A stretch of DNA of 13,987 nt from GCA-003244245 sp032230565 (GTDB lineage: Bacteria > Actinomycetota > Actinomycetes > Mycobacteriales > Pseudonocardiaceae). Shown piece by piece: positions 1 to 6,201 of the stretch. Both the position numbers and the translations under genes were made by a program. The notes under the pieces are model-generated. The model did no database searches, was not told where the DNA came from, and worked only from the letters and a program-made list of their open reading frames with translations. Positions within the stretch are counted from its first letter, which is position 1; every line of letters starts with the position of its first letter. The stretch lies in NCBI GenBank assembly GCA_032230565.1, contig JAVXWL010000003.1, positions 1 to 13,987 of the forward strand, written 5' to 3'.

Positions 1-423
1 TGAACAGTCCAGCTCCTCCAGATCCCCTGGATCGAGCATCCGTTCTAGCCAACTCCACCACCGCTTCCTTAGTGCAGGATTTTTCATGCTAGGGAAGCGT
101 GCTGGGCGGGGAGTCGTGGCGGGACAATGATAGTCGCCGCAACGGCCGTCGCCGCTGGACGGCCTCCTTTCATCAACACGCCTCCCCGGGGCAGCTGCTC
201 CCGTCAGGTACGCGGCAGCTTGGACGAAGTCGACCAAGAAAGCAAGTGGGTGACCGTGGTGGACAGAGCGTAGTGGCCTCACCCGTCGTGGAACGGCCGT
301 GAGGGTCGCGAGAACGTCCACAGAGGCCTTTGCGGGCAGCCGGTCTTCGTTCTCGGGGCCGTCGAATTGATCACGATACCCTCCCTGAACTGCATTGATG
401 GCAGAGGGTAAAGGAACTGACAC
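1..423 (-). CDS. Possible partial CDS leaving the left edge, unknown function
   Basis: On the minus strand one frame is free of stops from 588 down to base 1, about 196 codons, so any gene here loses its C-terminus at the window edge. The coordinates use a GTG at 423; GTGs at 549, 465 and 321 and an ATG at 87 are equally possible, and none has a clear ribosome binding site. The translation includes AINAVQGGYRDQFDGPENED and, near the edge, MKNPALRKRWWSWLERMLDP. I recognise no domain. Third-position GC in the part I counted is roughly two thirds, well below what I would expect of ordinary genes in DNA this GC-rich, so this is either an acquired or decaying gene or a chance open frame. Confidence 0.3.
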   Translation of the reverse strand, partial: MSVPLPSAINAVQGGYRDQFDGPENEDRLPAKASVDVLATLTAVPRRVRPLRSVHHGHPLAFLVDFVQAAAYLTGAAAPGRRVDERRPSSGDGRCGDYHCPATTPRPARFPSMKNPALRKRWWSWLERMLDPGDLEELDCS

Positions 424-726
424 GCACCGTGGAGAGAGGCTTACGCGCGGTGTCGCAAGCCACACATCCAGTGTGGGAACTCTTCCAGCCGTAACACAAA
501 GTGACTTTACCGGACGGCAGCTTCCCGGCAATACACCGAAGTCGGGCACGGCATGCGGCGTGCTACTACGGTGCGTCAGGGCGCCACTCTAATGAGTGGA
601 AAGTCCGTCATTCACCCGGAATGGTCGCTTACGGGTGCGTCGCGGCCGGCGCTGGCAGTAATCGCTACCGGGCGGCGTCAGCGCAATAAGCCGGCAATCG
701 CGGGCGGCTCGGAGGGTGCCCCGGGG
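424..726. other. Non-coding stretch with one hairpin
   Basis: I see no convincing gene here. The leftward open frame crosses it as far as 588. A perfect 6-bp hairpin, CCACTC-TAAT-GAGTGG, lies at 584-599 and overlaps the stop codon that bounds that frame. It has no T-tract, so a terminator role is only possible. Short plus-strand frames are rich in Arg, Ala and Gly with no protein-like pattern. Confidence 0.4.
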
Positions 727-1044
727 TCAGCCGAGGCGCCGCACCAGACGCACCAGCACCCACGTCACGACTAACCAGAAGACTGCAGGGACGCCGTAGT
801 CAATCACCAGGCGTGTTCTGGGGTCGACCGGGTTGAAAAGACCACGGAAGCCCAACTGGAGCCGGTCTGCCCAGTAGGCCAGGAACATGGTGATGCCGTT
901 GGTCGGGTTGGCGTTGCCCAAGGTGAGGACCACATGCGCCACCAGGATCACGACGATGACCCCGCCCACAACCCGGATCAGAGTCGCCAAGATGGCGGCG
1001 ATCCTGGTGCGCGTCCCGCGGACGGCTGTGCGGCTTGAGCCCAT
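727..1044 (-). CDS. Small two-helix membrane protein, unknown function
   Basis: A 105-residue protein starting at ATG 1044 (MGSSRTAVRG); a longer frame to 1080 adds 12 residues with no support. A basic N-terminus precedes a first membrane helix at about residues 18-42 (AAILATLIRVVGGVIVVILV). A loop with LFNPVDPRTRLVIDYG follows, then a second helix at about 83-102 (PAVFWLVVTWVLV) and a basic tail. The basic segments at both ends suggest both termini are cytoplasmic. The loop with a conserved-looking YWADRLQLGFRGLF segment resembles small uncharacterised actinobacterial membrane proteins, but I cannot assign a role. It is divergent from the leuA leader, with about 100 bp between the two starts. 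No strong ribosome binding site is visible. Confidence 0.75.
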   Translation of the reverse strand: MGSSRTAVRGTRTRIAAILATLIRVVGGVIVVILVAHVVLTLGNANPTNGITMFLAYWADRLQLGFRGLFNPVDPRTRLVIDYGVPAVFWLVVTWVLVRLVRRLG

Positions 1045-1147
1045 GACAGAAGTCTGCCACGGGCGACACCGTGGGTGCACGAGTGCTCACCACGTAACTT
1101 CCTGAGAATCTGCCATGAGTGGTTCTCATCATCCGGGAGGCGGTTGC

Positions 1148-1222
1148 GTGCCGCCGGGGCGCCCCGACTACCGTGGCCGGGTGGCACGCGCTCTCCTGCT
1201 TCGCTGCCGCGGCGGGGTCTGA
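1148..1222 (+). CDS. leuL: leuA leader peptide with three consecutive leucine codons
   Basis: A GTG at 1148 follows a GGGAGG ribosome binding site at 1135-1140 with 7-nt spacing and opens a 24-codon frame ending at TGA 1220-1222. The peptide reads VPPGRPDYRGRVARALLLRC then RGGV. Three adjacent Leu codons (CTC CTG CTT, 1193-1201) lie near its end. An in-frame ATG at 1115 would give 35 residues but lacks a good ribosome binding site. Placement just upstream of leuA and the Leu run fit a translated sensor of charged tRNA-Leu. The last codons form the 5' arm of a predicted helix (1211-1217), so ribosome position would alter the downstream fold. The function is inferred. Confidence 0.6.
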   Translation: MPPGRPDYRGRVARALLLRCRGGV

Positions 1223-1288
1223 CCACGACCGGCCCCCCGTCGCGGAGTCGCTCGCGCGCATCCGCCGGTCGGATATCCGGCTAGCCGA
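1148..1288 (+). promoter_or_regulatory. LEU element: leader pseudoknot upstream of leuA
   Basis: Two helices interlock as an H-type pseudoknot. Helix 1 pairs GGCGGGG (1211-1217) with CCCCGTC (1235-1241), 7 bp with one G-U. Helix 2 pairs CGACCGGC (1226-1233), inside the loop of helix 1, with GCCGGTCG (1264-1271), 8 bp. The 3' arm of helix 2 can instead pair GCCGG (1264-1268) with CCGGC (1277-1281), an alternative fold. Seliverstov and colleagues (2005) described a conserved pseudoknot, the LEU element, upstream of leuA in most Actinobacteria, and this matches in position and type. There is no terminator T-tract, so control may act on translation or on mRNA stability. A TAACTT at 1095-1100 could be the -10 box. 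Confidence 0.6.
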
Positions 1289-1330
1289 GAGCCCGAGGTC
1301 ATGGCCCCAAAGATCGCAGCGCAGCAGACG

Positions 1331-3142
1331 ATGGCTTCCCAAACCACTGACGTCAGCACCAGCACCTTCGCCGCAGGCAGTACCAGCCGAATCCGGCTCC
1401 CAGCCGGCCCGACTCCCAGAGACCAACCCAGTTGGAACGTCCAGCGCGGTTGCGCCATGCCCGTGCATCGCTACCGGCCGTTCGCGCAGACCGTAGAGCC
1501 GGTATCACTGCCTGACCGCACGTGGCCCGACGTCACGATCAGTCGGGCACCGCTGTGGTGCGCGGTGGATCTGCGCGACGGCAACCAGGCTCTGATCGAC
1601 CCGATGAGCCCAGTCCGCAAGCGACGCATGTTCGATTTGCTGGTGCGGATGGGCTACAAGGAGATCGAGGTCGGGTTCCCGTCGGCCAGCCAGGCCGATT
1701 TCGACTTCGTTCGAGAGATCATCATTGAGAATGCAGTGCCCGAGGACGTGCGCATCCAGGTCCTGTCACAGTGCCGGCCCGAGCTGATCGAGCGTACGTT
1801 CGAGGCGCTGCACGGCGCGGCCAAGGCAATCGTGCATATTTATAATTCGACGTCGATTCTGCAGCGTCGCGTGGTGTTCCGGGAGGAGCGCGAAGGAATC
1901 AAGAAGATCGCCACGTCGGCGGCCGAGATGCTGGTCGAGTACGCGGATAAATACTCCGGAACGGATTTCCGATTCCAATACTCGCCGGAATCCTACACCG
2001 GTACCGAGCTGAGCTACGCCGCCGAGGTGTGTAATGCGGTCACCGAGATCTGGCAGCCGACGCCAGAGGCGCCGGTGATCCTCAATCTGCCGGCCACTGT
2101 CGAGATGGCCACACCCAACGTCTACGCCGACTCCATCGAGTGGATGCACCGCAATCTGGACAGACGCGACGCGGTGATCCTCTCGCTGCACCCGCACAAT
2201 GACCGCGGCACCGCGGTGGCCGCCGCCGAACTGGGCTACCAGGCCGGCGCGCAACGCATCGAGGGCTGCCTGTTCGGCAACGGCGAGCGCACCGGCAACG
2301 TGTGTCTGGTAACGCTGGGAATGAACCTGTTCAGCCAGGGAATCGACCCTCAAATCGACTTTTCCGACATTGACGAGGTTCGTCGCACGGTGGAGTACTG
2401 CAATCAGCTGCCGGTTTCCGAGCGCCATCCCTACGGTGGTGACCTGGTTTACACCGCGTTTTCCGGAAGCCACCAGGACGCGATTAACAAAGGGCTGCAG
2501 GCGATGGAGGCCGATGCCACCGCGGCGGCGGTCGAGGTAGACGTGCACCGCTGGGAGGTACCGTACCTGCCCATCGACCCCAAGGACGTCGGTCGGACTT
2601 ACGAGGCAGTGATCCGGGTGAACTCCCAATCTGGCAAGGGCGGCGTCGCCTATGTCATGAAAGCCGAACATCAGTTGGATCTGCCGCGCCGGCTGCAGAT
2701 CGAGTTCTCGCGGATCATCCAGCAGCACACCGATACGGATGGTGGCGAAGTCTCGCCACAGCAGATCTGGGACATCTTCGCCGAGCACTACCTCGACCGG
2801 CGCACCCCACTGCGGGTGCTGCGTCACCAGCTGTCCGACGACGGCGAAGGCCATGACGAGATCTGCGCCAGCGTCATGGTGGAGGGTGATGAGCATCAGA
2901 TCAGCGGCTCGGGCAACGGCCCGATCGCGGCCTTTGTAGACGCCCTGGCTGCCCTGGGGTTTGACGTTCGGGTGCTGGACTATTTCGAGCACGCGATGTC
3001 GGCTGGGGACAACGCCGCGGCAGCGGCATATGTCGAGTGCACCGTCAACGAGCAGGTGCTGTGGGGCGTCGGCGTCTCCGGATCGATCGTCACCGCCTCG
3101 CTCAACGCGGTCGTGTCGGCGGTGAACCGCACCCTGCACTAG
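1331..3142 (+). CDS. leuA: 2-isopropylmalate synthase
   Basis: First committed enzyme of leucine biosynthesis: it condenses acetyl-CoA with 2-oxoisovalerate to give 2-isopropylmalate in the cytoplasm. The 603-residue version starts at ATG 1331; an ATG at 1301 adds 10 residues. The often-called start at MPVHRY (1457) is probably too late, because PAGP...QPSWN.QR before it resembles the M. tuberculosis N-terminus as I remember it. The HMGL/DRE-TIM barrel carries DLRDGNQALIDPM (Arg82, Asp83; metal and catalysis), the HPHND metal ligands near residues 287-289 and GCLFGNGERTGNV. The C-terminal LeuA dimer domain (about 450-600) has SGSGNGPIAAF, which in the family forms the leucine feedback site. 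The gene is transcribed alone, behind the leader pseudoknot. Confidence 0.97.
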   Translation: MASQTTDVSTSTFAAGSTSRIRLPAGPTPRDQPSWNVQRGCAMPVHRYRPFAQTVEPVSLPDRTWPDVTISRAPLWCAVDLRDGNQALIDPMSPVRKRRMFDLLVRMGYKEIEVGFPSASQADFDFVREIIIENAVPEDVRIQVLSQCRPELIERTFEALHGAAKAIVHIYNSTSILQRRVVFREEREGIKKIATSAAEMLVEYADKYSGTDFRFQYSPESYTGTELSYAAEVCNAVTEIWQPTPEAPVILNLPATVEMATPNVYADSIEWMHRNLDRRDAVILSLHPHNDRGTAVAAAELGYQAGAQRIEGCLFGNGERTGNVCLVTLGMNLFSQGIDPQIDFSDIDEVRRTVEYCNQLPVSERHPYGGDLVYTAFSGSHQDAINKGLQAMEADATAAAVEVDVHRWEVPYLPIDPKDVGRTYEAVIRVNSQSGKGGVAYVMKAEHQLDLPRRLQIEFSRIIQQHTDTDGGEVSPQQIWDIFAEHYLDRRTPLRVLRHQLSDDGEGHDEICASVMVEGDEHQISGSGNGPIAAFVDALAALGFDVRVLDYFEHAMSAGDNAAAAAYVECTVNEQVLWGVGVSGSIVTASLNAVVSAVNRTLH

Positions 3143-3162
3143 CGCACTGGAGCGAGCAGTGC

Positions 3163-3229
3163 TGTCGTGAACTCGACGCTACCAACGTTTTCGTTGAGCG
3201 CGCACGTCGGCAGCGCCGAGTTCACGACA
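3163..3229. terminator. Nested inverted repeat between convergent leuA and the DUF397 gene
   Basis: TGTCGTGAACTCG (3163-3175) is a perfect 13-bp inverted repeat of CGAGTTCACGACA (3217-3229). Inside the loop, CAACG-TTTT-CGTTG forms a second small hairpin flanked by CGCT/AGCG. It begins 20 nt after the leuA stop and ends 38 nt before the stop of the opposing gene. A bidirectional terminator without a U-tract is the likeliest role; a small mobile repeat is the alternative. Confidence 0.55.
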
Positions 3230-3267
3230 CACCTAGCAGGCGGCGGTGGCCGCCGTAGTATGCGGGT

Positions 3268-3471
3268 TCAGGAGAAGTCGAATTCGCCGTTCTTCACGCC
3301 TGCTACGAAGTCGGCCCACTCCTGCCCATCGAACATAAGCCCAACGGTGCGGTCCTTGGTGTCCCGCACGACGGCGCCGCCATCGGGCAAAGGCGCCACC
3401 TCCACACATCCCCCTGCACTGCACCGGCTGCTCGTCCGATATGCAAGCGTGGGGTGGAACGCAACGGCCAC
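3268..3471 (-). CDS. DUF397 domain-containing protein
   Basis: A 67-residue protein starting at GTG 3471, with an AGGAAGG ribosome binding site at 3479-3485 and 7-nt spacing. It shows the DUF397 pattern: an N-terminal (R)TSS-type motif with Cys residues (RTSSRCSAGGCVEVAPLPDG), then VVRDTKDR and a C-terminal FDGQEWADFVAGVKNGEFDF. DUF397 proteins are abundant in morphologically complex actinomycetes and almost always lie next to an XRE/DUF5753 regulator, as here, 15 nt downstream of its stop. By analogy with studied Streptomyces pairs the small protein probably antagonises or binds the regulator. Sometimes these pairs are described as toxin-antitoxin-like; nothing in this sequence tests that. 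They are probably cotranscribed. Confidence 0.9.
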   Translation of the reverse strand: MAVAFHPTLAYRTSSRCSAGGCVEVAPLPDGGAVVRDTKDRTVGLMFDGQEWADFVAGVKNGEFDFS

Positions 3472-3486
3472 TGTGATTCCTTCCTC

Positions 3487-4371
3487 TTAGTCATCCAGTA
3501 GGAACTTGCCGATGGACGCGGCGGACCACTCGGCACTCAAGGACGTGTCGACCAACACGTCGAAGATCTGCTTGTAGACCCTCACGTCGTGCTCCTTCTC
3601 AAAATAGAAGCAGCCAACATGACTCTCGATGTACACAAGATCGCTATCATCTGAATCCGGGAAAAGTAGCACCGTGAACGGACCGTCGACCGAGCGGTGT
3701 GCCCCGACGCTGAAGGGGAGTACCTGCACGGTGATGTTCGGCCGTCGCGCGTCAGCGAATAGCCGCTTGAGCTGCTCTTGCATCACCTGCTTACCGCCGA
3801 CGACGCGGTGCAGCACCGCCTCATCGAGTACGAAGTGGACGGTGAGCGCGTCCTCGTCGGCGTAGAGGCGGGCTTGTCGCCGCATCCGAAGCTCGACTAG
3901 ACGGTCGGTGGCCTCACAATTTGCGGTGGACAGCGTGTTGAGAACGGCGCGAGCGTAGTCCGCGGTTTGCAGCAGGCCAGGTACCAGAGCCGCCTCAAAG
4001 GCGTGTACCTCACTGGCGTCCTGTTCCAGCGCGACGTATCGGCTGAGGTTGTCCGGAAGCAGAGGGTTGTCGGGATCAGGCGCCAATACGTCGGAATAGT
4101 CGCTCCACCAACCCTGGCGCTGGCCTTCCCGCACCCAACGCATGAACCGGTCCCGATGTGCTTGGTCCTCCACCCCGTAGCGGTCGAGCAGATCGCGAAC
4201 GTCGCGACTCTTCGGGATGCCCTGGCCGGTCTCTAGCCGGCTGACCTTGGAGACAGAGCACTCGAGTTCCTTGGCGACTTCGTCGATGGTGAGGCCAGCT
4301 CGCTCGCGCAGCGCACGAAGCCCGGCGCCGAGCCTGCGCCGCGGAACTACCGGCCCACGTGCTGGGGACAT
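3487..4371 (-). CDS. XRE-family regulator with DUF5753 domain
   Basis: A 294-residue transcription factor. ATG 4371 is chosen because GGAGG (4378-4382) lies 6 nt upstream; a GTG at 4374 is too close to it. Residues about 14-70 form a helix-turn-helix: LGAGLRALRERAGLTIDEVA, then ELECSVSKVSRLETG, with the recognition helix in SVSKVSRLETG. Residues about 105-285 are the DUF5753 domain, seen in EASEVHAFE-like and VPGLLQTADYARAVL segments, LRMRRQARL and VQVLPFSVGAH. It precedes the DUF397 gene in the same direction. Family members are regulators of development, antibiotic production or their own locus. The palindromic site upstream (4482-4493) is a plausible autoregulatory operator. The 5' region has an unusual in-frame mini-ORF. 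Confidence 0.93.
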   Translation of the reverse strand: MSPARGPVVPRRRLGAGLRALRERAGLTIDEVAKELECSVSKVSRLETGQGIPKSRDVRDLLDRYGVEDQAHRDRFMRWVREGQRQGWWSDYSDVLAPDPDNPLLPDNLSRYVALEQDASEVHAFEAALVPGLLQTADYARAVLNTLSTANCEATDRLVELRMRRQARLYADEDALTVHFVLDEAVLHRVVGGKQVMQEQLKRLFADARRPNITVQVLPFSVGAHRSVDGPFTVLLFPDSDDSDLVYIESHVGCFYFEKEHDVRVYKQIFDVLVDTSLSAEWSAASIGKFLLDD

Positions 4372-4443
4372 CACACGCCTCCGCCCGCTTCGTGTCCGGC
4401 TGAGCGGGATGTCCCACCACCCAGCGGACTGGAAAACAACACG

Positions 4444-4467
4444 CTACTCCTCTCCAGTGAATCCCAT
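4444..4467 (-). CDS. Seven-codon mini-ORF upstream of the XRE gene
   Basis: On the minus strand AAGGAG (4476-4481) stands 8 nt before ATG 4467, a better initiation signal than that of many real genes here. The frame encodes MGFTGEE and stops at TAG 4446-4444. It is in the same frame as the XRE start at 4371, 96 nt downstream. It could be a regulatory upstream ORF, or the original XRE start now cut off by a nonsense codon. Which one is unknown. Confidence 0.4.
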   Translation of the reverse strand: MGFTGEE

Positions 4468-4481
4468 GAAGAGATCTCCTT

Positions 4482-4512
4482 ATGCAATTGCATGAACTGA
4501 TTGCATAGTGCA
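4482..4512. promoter_or_regulatory. AT-rich palindromic operator candidate between divergent genes
   Basis: ATGCAATTGCAT (4482-4493) is a perfect 12-bp palindrome. ATTGCAT recurs at 4500-4506, making a second inverted pair TGCAAT-N11-ATTGCA, followed by TGCA at 4509-4512. The block is AT-rich in GC-rich surroundings. It sits directly before the ribosome binding site of the mini-ORF, where a bound repressor would block leftward transcription of the XRE/DUF397 unit. I see no strong -35/-10 pair. Confidence 0.5.
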
Positions 4513-4613
4513 CGCTCAGACTATGGCGCGCAATAGCGTCAGGCGCTGAGGCCCGGCGACCCCGATCCGCAGCGCCGAACCCGCACTACCGATGGGGAAA
4601 GGAGACCGCAATT

Positions 4614-4718
4614 ATGTCGGCATCTCATCGGAGCGCGACACGCCTCCCCACGGCTCGGCCCGCGGGCCCGAGCCAGGGAGCGAAACGTCGTGGCGGGGCC
4701 CACCGCAGAGCCCGGTGA
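4614..4718 (+). CDS. Possible 34-codon ORF coupled to the next gene
   Basis: AAAGGAG at about 4597-4603 precedes ATG 4614 by roughly 10 nt, a strong initiation context. The frame encodes MSASHRSATRLPTARPAGPS and a basic Arg/Gly-rich tail ending at TGA 4716-4718. That stop overlaps the GTG (4715) of the downstream membrane protein in a GTGA. The peptide has no recognisable domain. It may be a translational-coupling leader, or the true N-terminus of the neighbour shifted out of frame. Confidence 0.35.
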   Translation: MSASHRSATRLPTARPAGPSQGAKRRGGAHRRAR

Positions 4719-4984
4719 CCCACGAACTTTTCAGTTGGGGTGCGCTGAGCGCGGTCCTGCTGGTCTGTTTCGGGCTGCTGCTCGGAATGACCTGGACCAC
4801 CCAGGCGTTGCGGCCCAAGCTTCGCCGCCAGGCCGAGGAGCGGCGCAGGCTCAATGCTGAATGGTCAGCGGTTCGCACTGCGCGCCGGCAGCGGGGCCAG
4901 TGCCCGCGCTGCGCAAGCCCACTGTCCGAACAGGACTGGTATTTCGCATCCACCCTGGTCGAGGACCCACCGGACGAGGACTGA
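4715..4984 (+). CDS. Single-pass membrane protein with CPRC motif, unknown function
   Basis: An 89-residue protein from GTG 4715. The same frame is open to an ATG at 4592, giving 130 residues, but that extension is Pro/Gly/Ser-rich, lacks a ribosome binding site and overlaps a better-supported ORF. From GTG it has one membrane helix at about residues 5-25 (FSWGALSAVLLVCFGLLLGM). A basic, probably cytoplasmic helical segment follows (LRPKLRRQAEERRRLNAEWS), then QCPRCASPL, a single CxxC, and an acidic tail VEDPPDED. One CxxC is only half a zinc ribbon, so metal binding would need a dimer or partner. I do not recognise the family. It is divergent from the XRE gene and convergent with recR. Confidence 0.7.
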   Translation: MTHELFSWGALSAVLLVCFGLLLGMTWTTQALRPKLRRQAEERRRLNAEWSAVRTARRQRGQCPRCASPLSEQDWYFASTLVEDPPDED

Positions 4985-5005
4985 CGTAGTGGGGGGTTTG
5001 GGGGC

Positions 5006-5053
5006 CGCAGGGGTGCTTGTAGATGCTGGGAGGCAATCACAAGCATCCCTGCG
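5006..5053. terminator. Strong hairpin terminator between convergent genes
   Basis: A 15-bp stem pairs CGCAGGGGTGCTTGT (5006-5020) with ACAAGCATCCCTGCG (5039-5053), with one G-T wobble and an 18-nt loop. It starts 22 nt after the stop of the membrane protein and ends 30 nt before the recR stop. It probably serves both units. No T-tract follows, as is common in actinomycetes. Confidence 0.7.
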
Positions 5054-5083
5054 ACGATTTCGCCAGTTGCGCCGGTAGCCGGA

Positions 5084-5680
5084 TCAGACAGCGCGGCGGC
5101 CAGACAGGGCACGGCCGAGGGTGAGTTCGTCGGCGAACTCCAAGTCCCCGCCCATCGGTAGGCCGGAAGCGAGCCTGGTCACCGACAGGCCTGGAAAGTC
5201 CCGCAACATCCGCGCCAGATATGTGGCGGTGGCCTCGCCTTCCGTGTTCGGATCCGTCGCGATGATCACTTCAGTGACATCGTCGGCACCGATCCGGGTG
5301 AGCAGTTCTCGGATCCGAAGCTGGTCGGGGCCCACGCCGGACAGGGGATCCAGCGCCCCGCCCAGCACGTGGTAACGGCCGGTGAACTCACGAGTGCGCT
5401 CCACGGCGACCACGTCCTTGGGCTCCTCGACCACACAGATGACCCGCACGTCGCGGCGCGGATCAGCGCAGATTCGGCAGGTCTGTTTCTCGGCAACCGT
5501 GCCGCAGACAGCACAGAACACCACACCGTCCTTGACCCGCTGCAACGCCTCCTGCAAGCGGGTCACGTCAGCCGGATCAGCGGCCAGCAGGTAGAACGCC
5601 ATCCGCTGCGCACTCTTCGGCCCCACGCCGGGCAGCCGCCCCAACTCATCGATCAGGTCCTGGACGACTCCCTCATACAC
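5084..5680 (-). CDS. recR: Recombination mediator protein RecR
   Basis: A 198-residue protein that works with RecO (and RecF) to load RecA onto SSB-coated gaps during recombinational repair. Start GTG 5680 gives the family N-terminus VYEGVVQDLIDELGRLPGVG, whose helix-hairpin-helix binds DNA. A C4 zinc finger follows (Cys56, Cys59, Cys68, Cys71). The Toprim domain spans about 79-172, with CVVEEPKDV and ATDPNTEGEAT, and the C-terminal ASGLPMGGDLEFADELTLGR is typical. The length matches other RecR proteins. The frame is open another 32 codons upstream with two CPAC motifs, but this would overlap ybaB, so the shorter start is preferred. It is cotranscribed after ybaB with a 55-nt gap. Confidence 0.97.
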   Translation of the reverse strand: MYEGVVQDLIDELGRLPGVGPKSAQRMAFYLLAADPADVTRLQEALQRVKDGVVFCAVCGTVAEKQTCRICADPRRDVRVICVVEEPKDVVAVERTREFTGRYHVLGGALDPLSGVGPDQLRIRELLTRIGADDVTEVIIATDPNTEGEATATYLARMLRDFPGLSVTRLASGLPMGGDLEFADELTLGRALSGRRAV

Positions 5681-5681
5681 C

Positions 5682-5696
5682 CTGCCATCATGGCAG
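5682..5696. promoter_or_regulatory. Palindrome at the recR start
   Basis: CTGCCATCATGGCAG is a perfect 7+1+7 palindrome that ends one base upstream of the recR GTG, where a ribosome binding site should be. No other good ribosome binding site is visible. It could act as an mRNA hairpin damping recR translation or as a protein-binding site; a chance palindrome is also possible. Confidence 0.3.
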
Positions 5697-5735
5697 GCAG
5701 CCGCATCGTCACATGCCGGGCATCGCGCGGCCGGC

Positions 5736-6080
5736 TCACATGCCGGGCAGGCTGAGACCTCCGCCGGGCCCACCAAGCGCGCTGGCCAGCGGACCCATCT
5801 TCTGCTGGGTCAGGTCCTGCAAGGCCTCCTGCGCATCGGCCAGCGCACCGATTACGAGATCCTGCAGGGTCTCCACCTCGTCGGGATCGACCACCTTGGG
5901 ATCGATCGTCACGCTGAGAACCTCCCCGGAACCCGCCAACGTGACGGTGACCAGGTCACCACCGGCCTGCCCGGTGACCTCCGCCTCAGCGAGTTCGGCC
6001 TGCGCGCTCATTAGCTCTTGTTGCATCTTCTGGGCCTGCTGCAGGATCATCTGCATGTCAGGCGCTCCGCCGGGTTGCAC
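5736..6080 (-). CDS. YbaB/EbfC family nucleoid-associated protein
   Basis: A 114-residue protein. GTG 6080 is chosen: GAGAGGAG lies 5 nt upstream and the product then begins VQPGGAPDMQMILQQAQKMQ, as in the mycobacterial homologue Rv3716c. Family features are the N-terminal amphipathic helix (QQAQKMQQELMSAQAELAEA), the core EVTGQAGGDLVTVTLAGSGE, VTIDPKVVDPDEVETLQDLV and a flexible Gly/Pro-rich tail. YbaB/EbfC proteins form dimers that bind DNA with little sequence specificity. The ybaB-recR pairing is conserved across bacteria, often after dnaX; here dnaX lies about 3 kb away, on the same strand. Unusually, no cell-wall amidase gene separates it from the divergent FAD oxidoreductase, unlike the M. 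tuberculosis order I recall. Confidence 0.94.
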   Translation of the reverse strand: MQPGGAPDMQMILQQAQKMQQELMSAQAELAEAEVTGQAGGDLVTVTLAGSGEVLSVTIDPKVVDPDEVETLQDLVIGALADAQEALQDLTQQKMGPLASALGGPGGGLSLPGM

Positions 6081-6188
6081 CGCGGCTCCTCTCGTCGAAT
6101 CCGGGCCCGCTTGACGGTCCCCTTGAGGGTCACAGGGTAGCCATGTCCGGATCCCTAGAAACCGGTGCGGTCGGGCCTGGTTTGGCCG

Positions 6189-6194
6189 TAGCGT
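6189..6194 (+). promoter_or_regulatory. Candidate -10 box giving a leaderless mRNA
   Basis: TAGCGT fits the actinobacterial TANNNT -10 pattern and ends 7 nt before the GTG at 6202, so transcription would begin at the start codon. The AAAGGG at 6195-6200 is only one base from the GTG, too close for a ribosome binding site. No clear -35 is visible. Confidence 0.4.
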
Positions 6195-6201
6195 AAAGGG
6201 T

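Noticed and set aside
127..273. Plus-strand 48-codon frame beginning MIVAATAVAAGRPP
   Set aside because: It has no ribosome binding site and no recognisable similarity, and it competes with a longer open frame on the other strand.
1168..1458. Minus-strand 96-residue frame with a hydrophobic stretch opposite the leuA start
   Set aside because: It overlaps the leuA leader pseudoknot and the conserved LeuA N-terminus, and its second half is low-complexity Arg-rich.
1766..3139. 457-residue minus-strand frame antisense to leuA
   Set aside because: A shadow of the strongly biased codons of leuA; its translation resembles no protein family.
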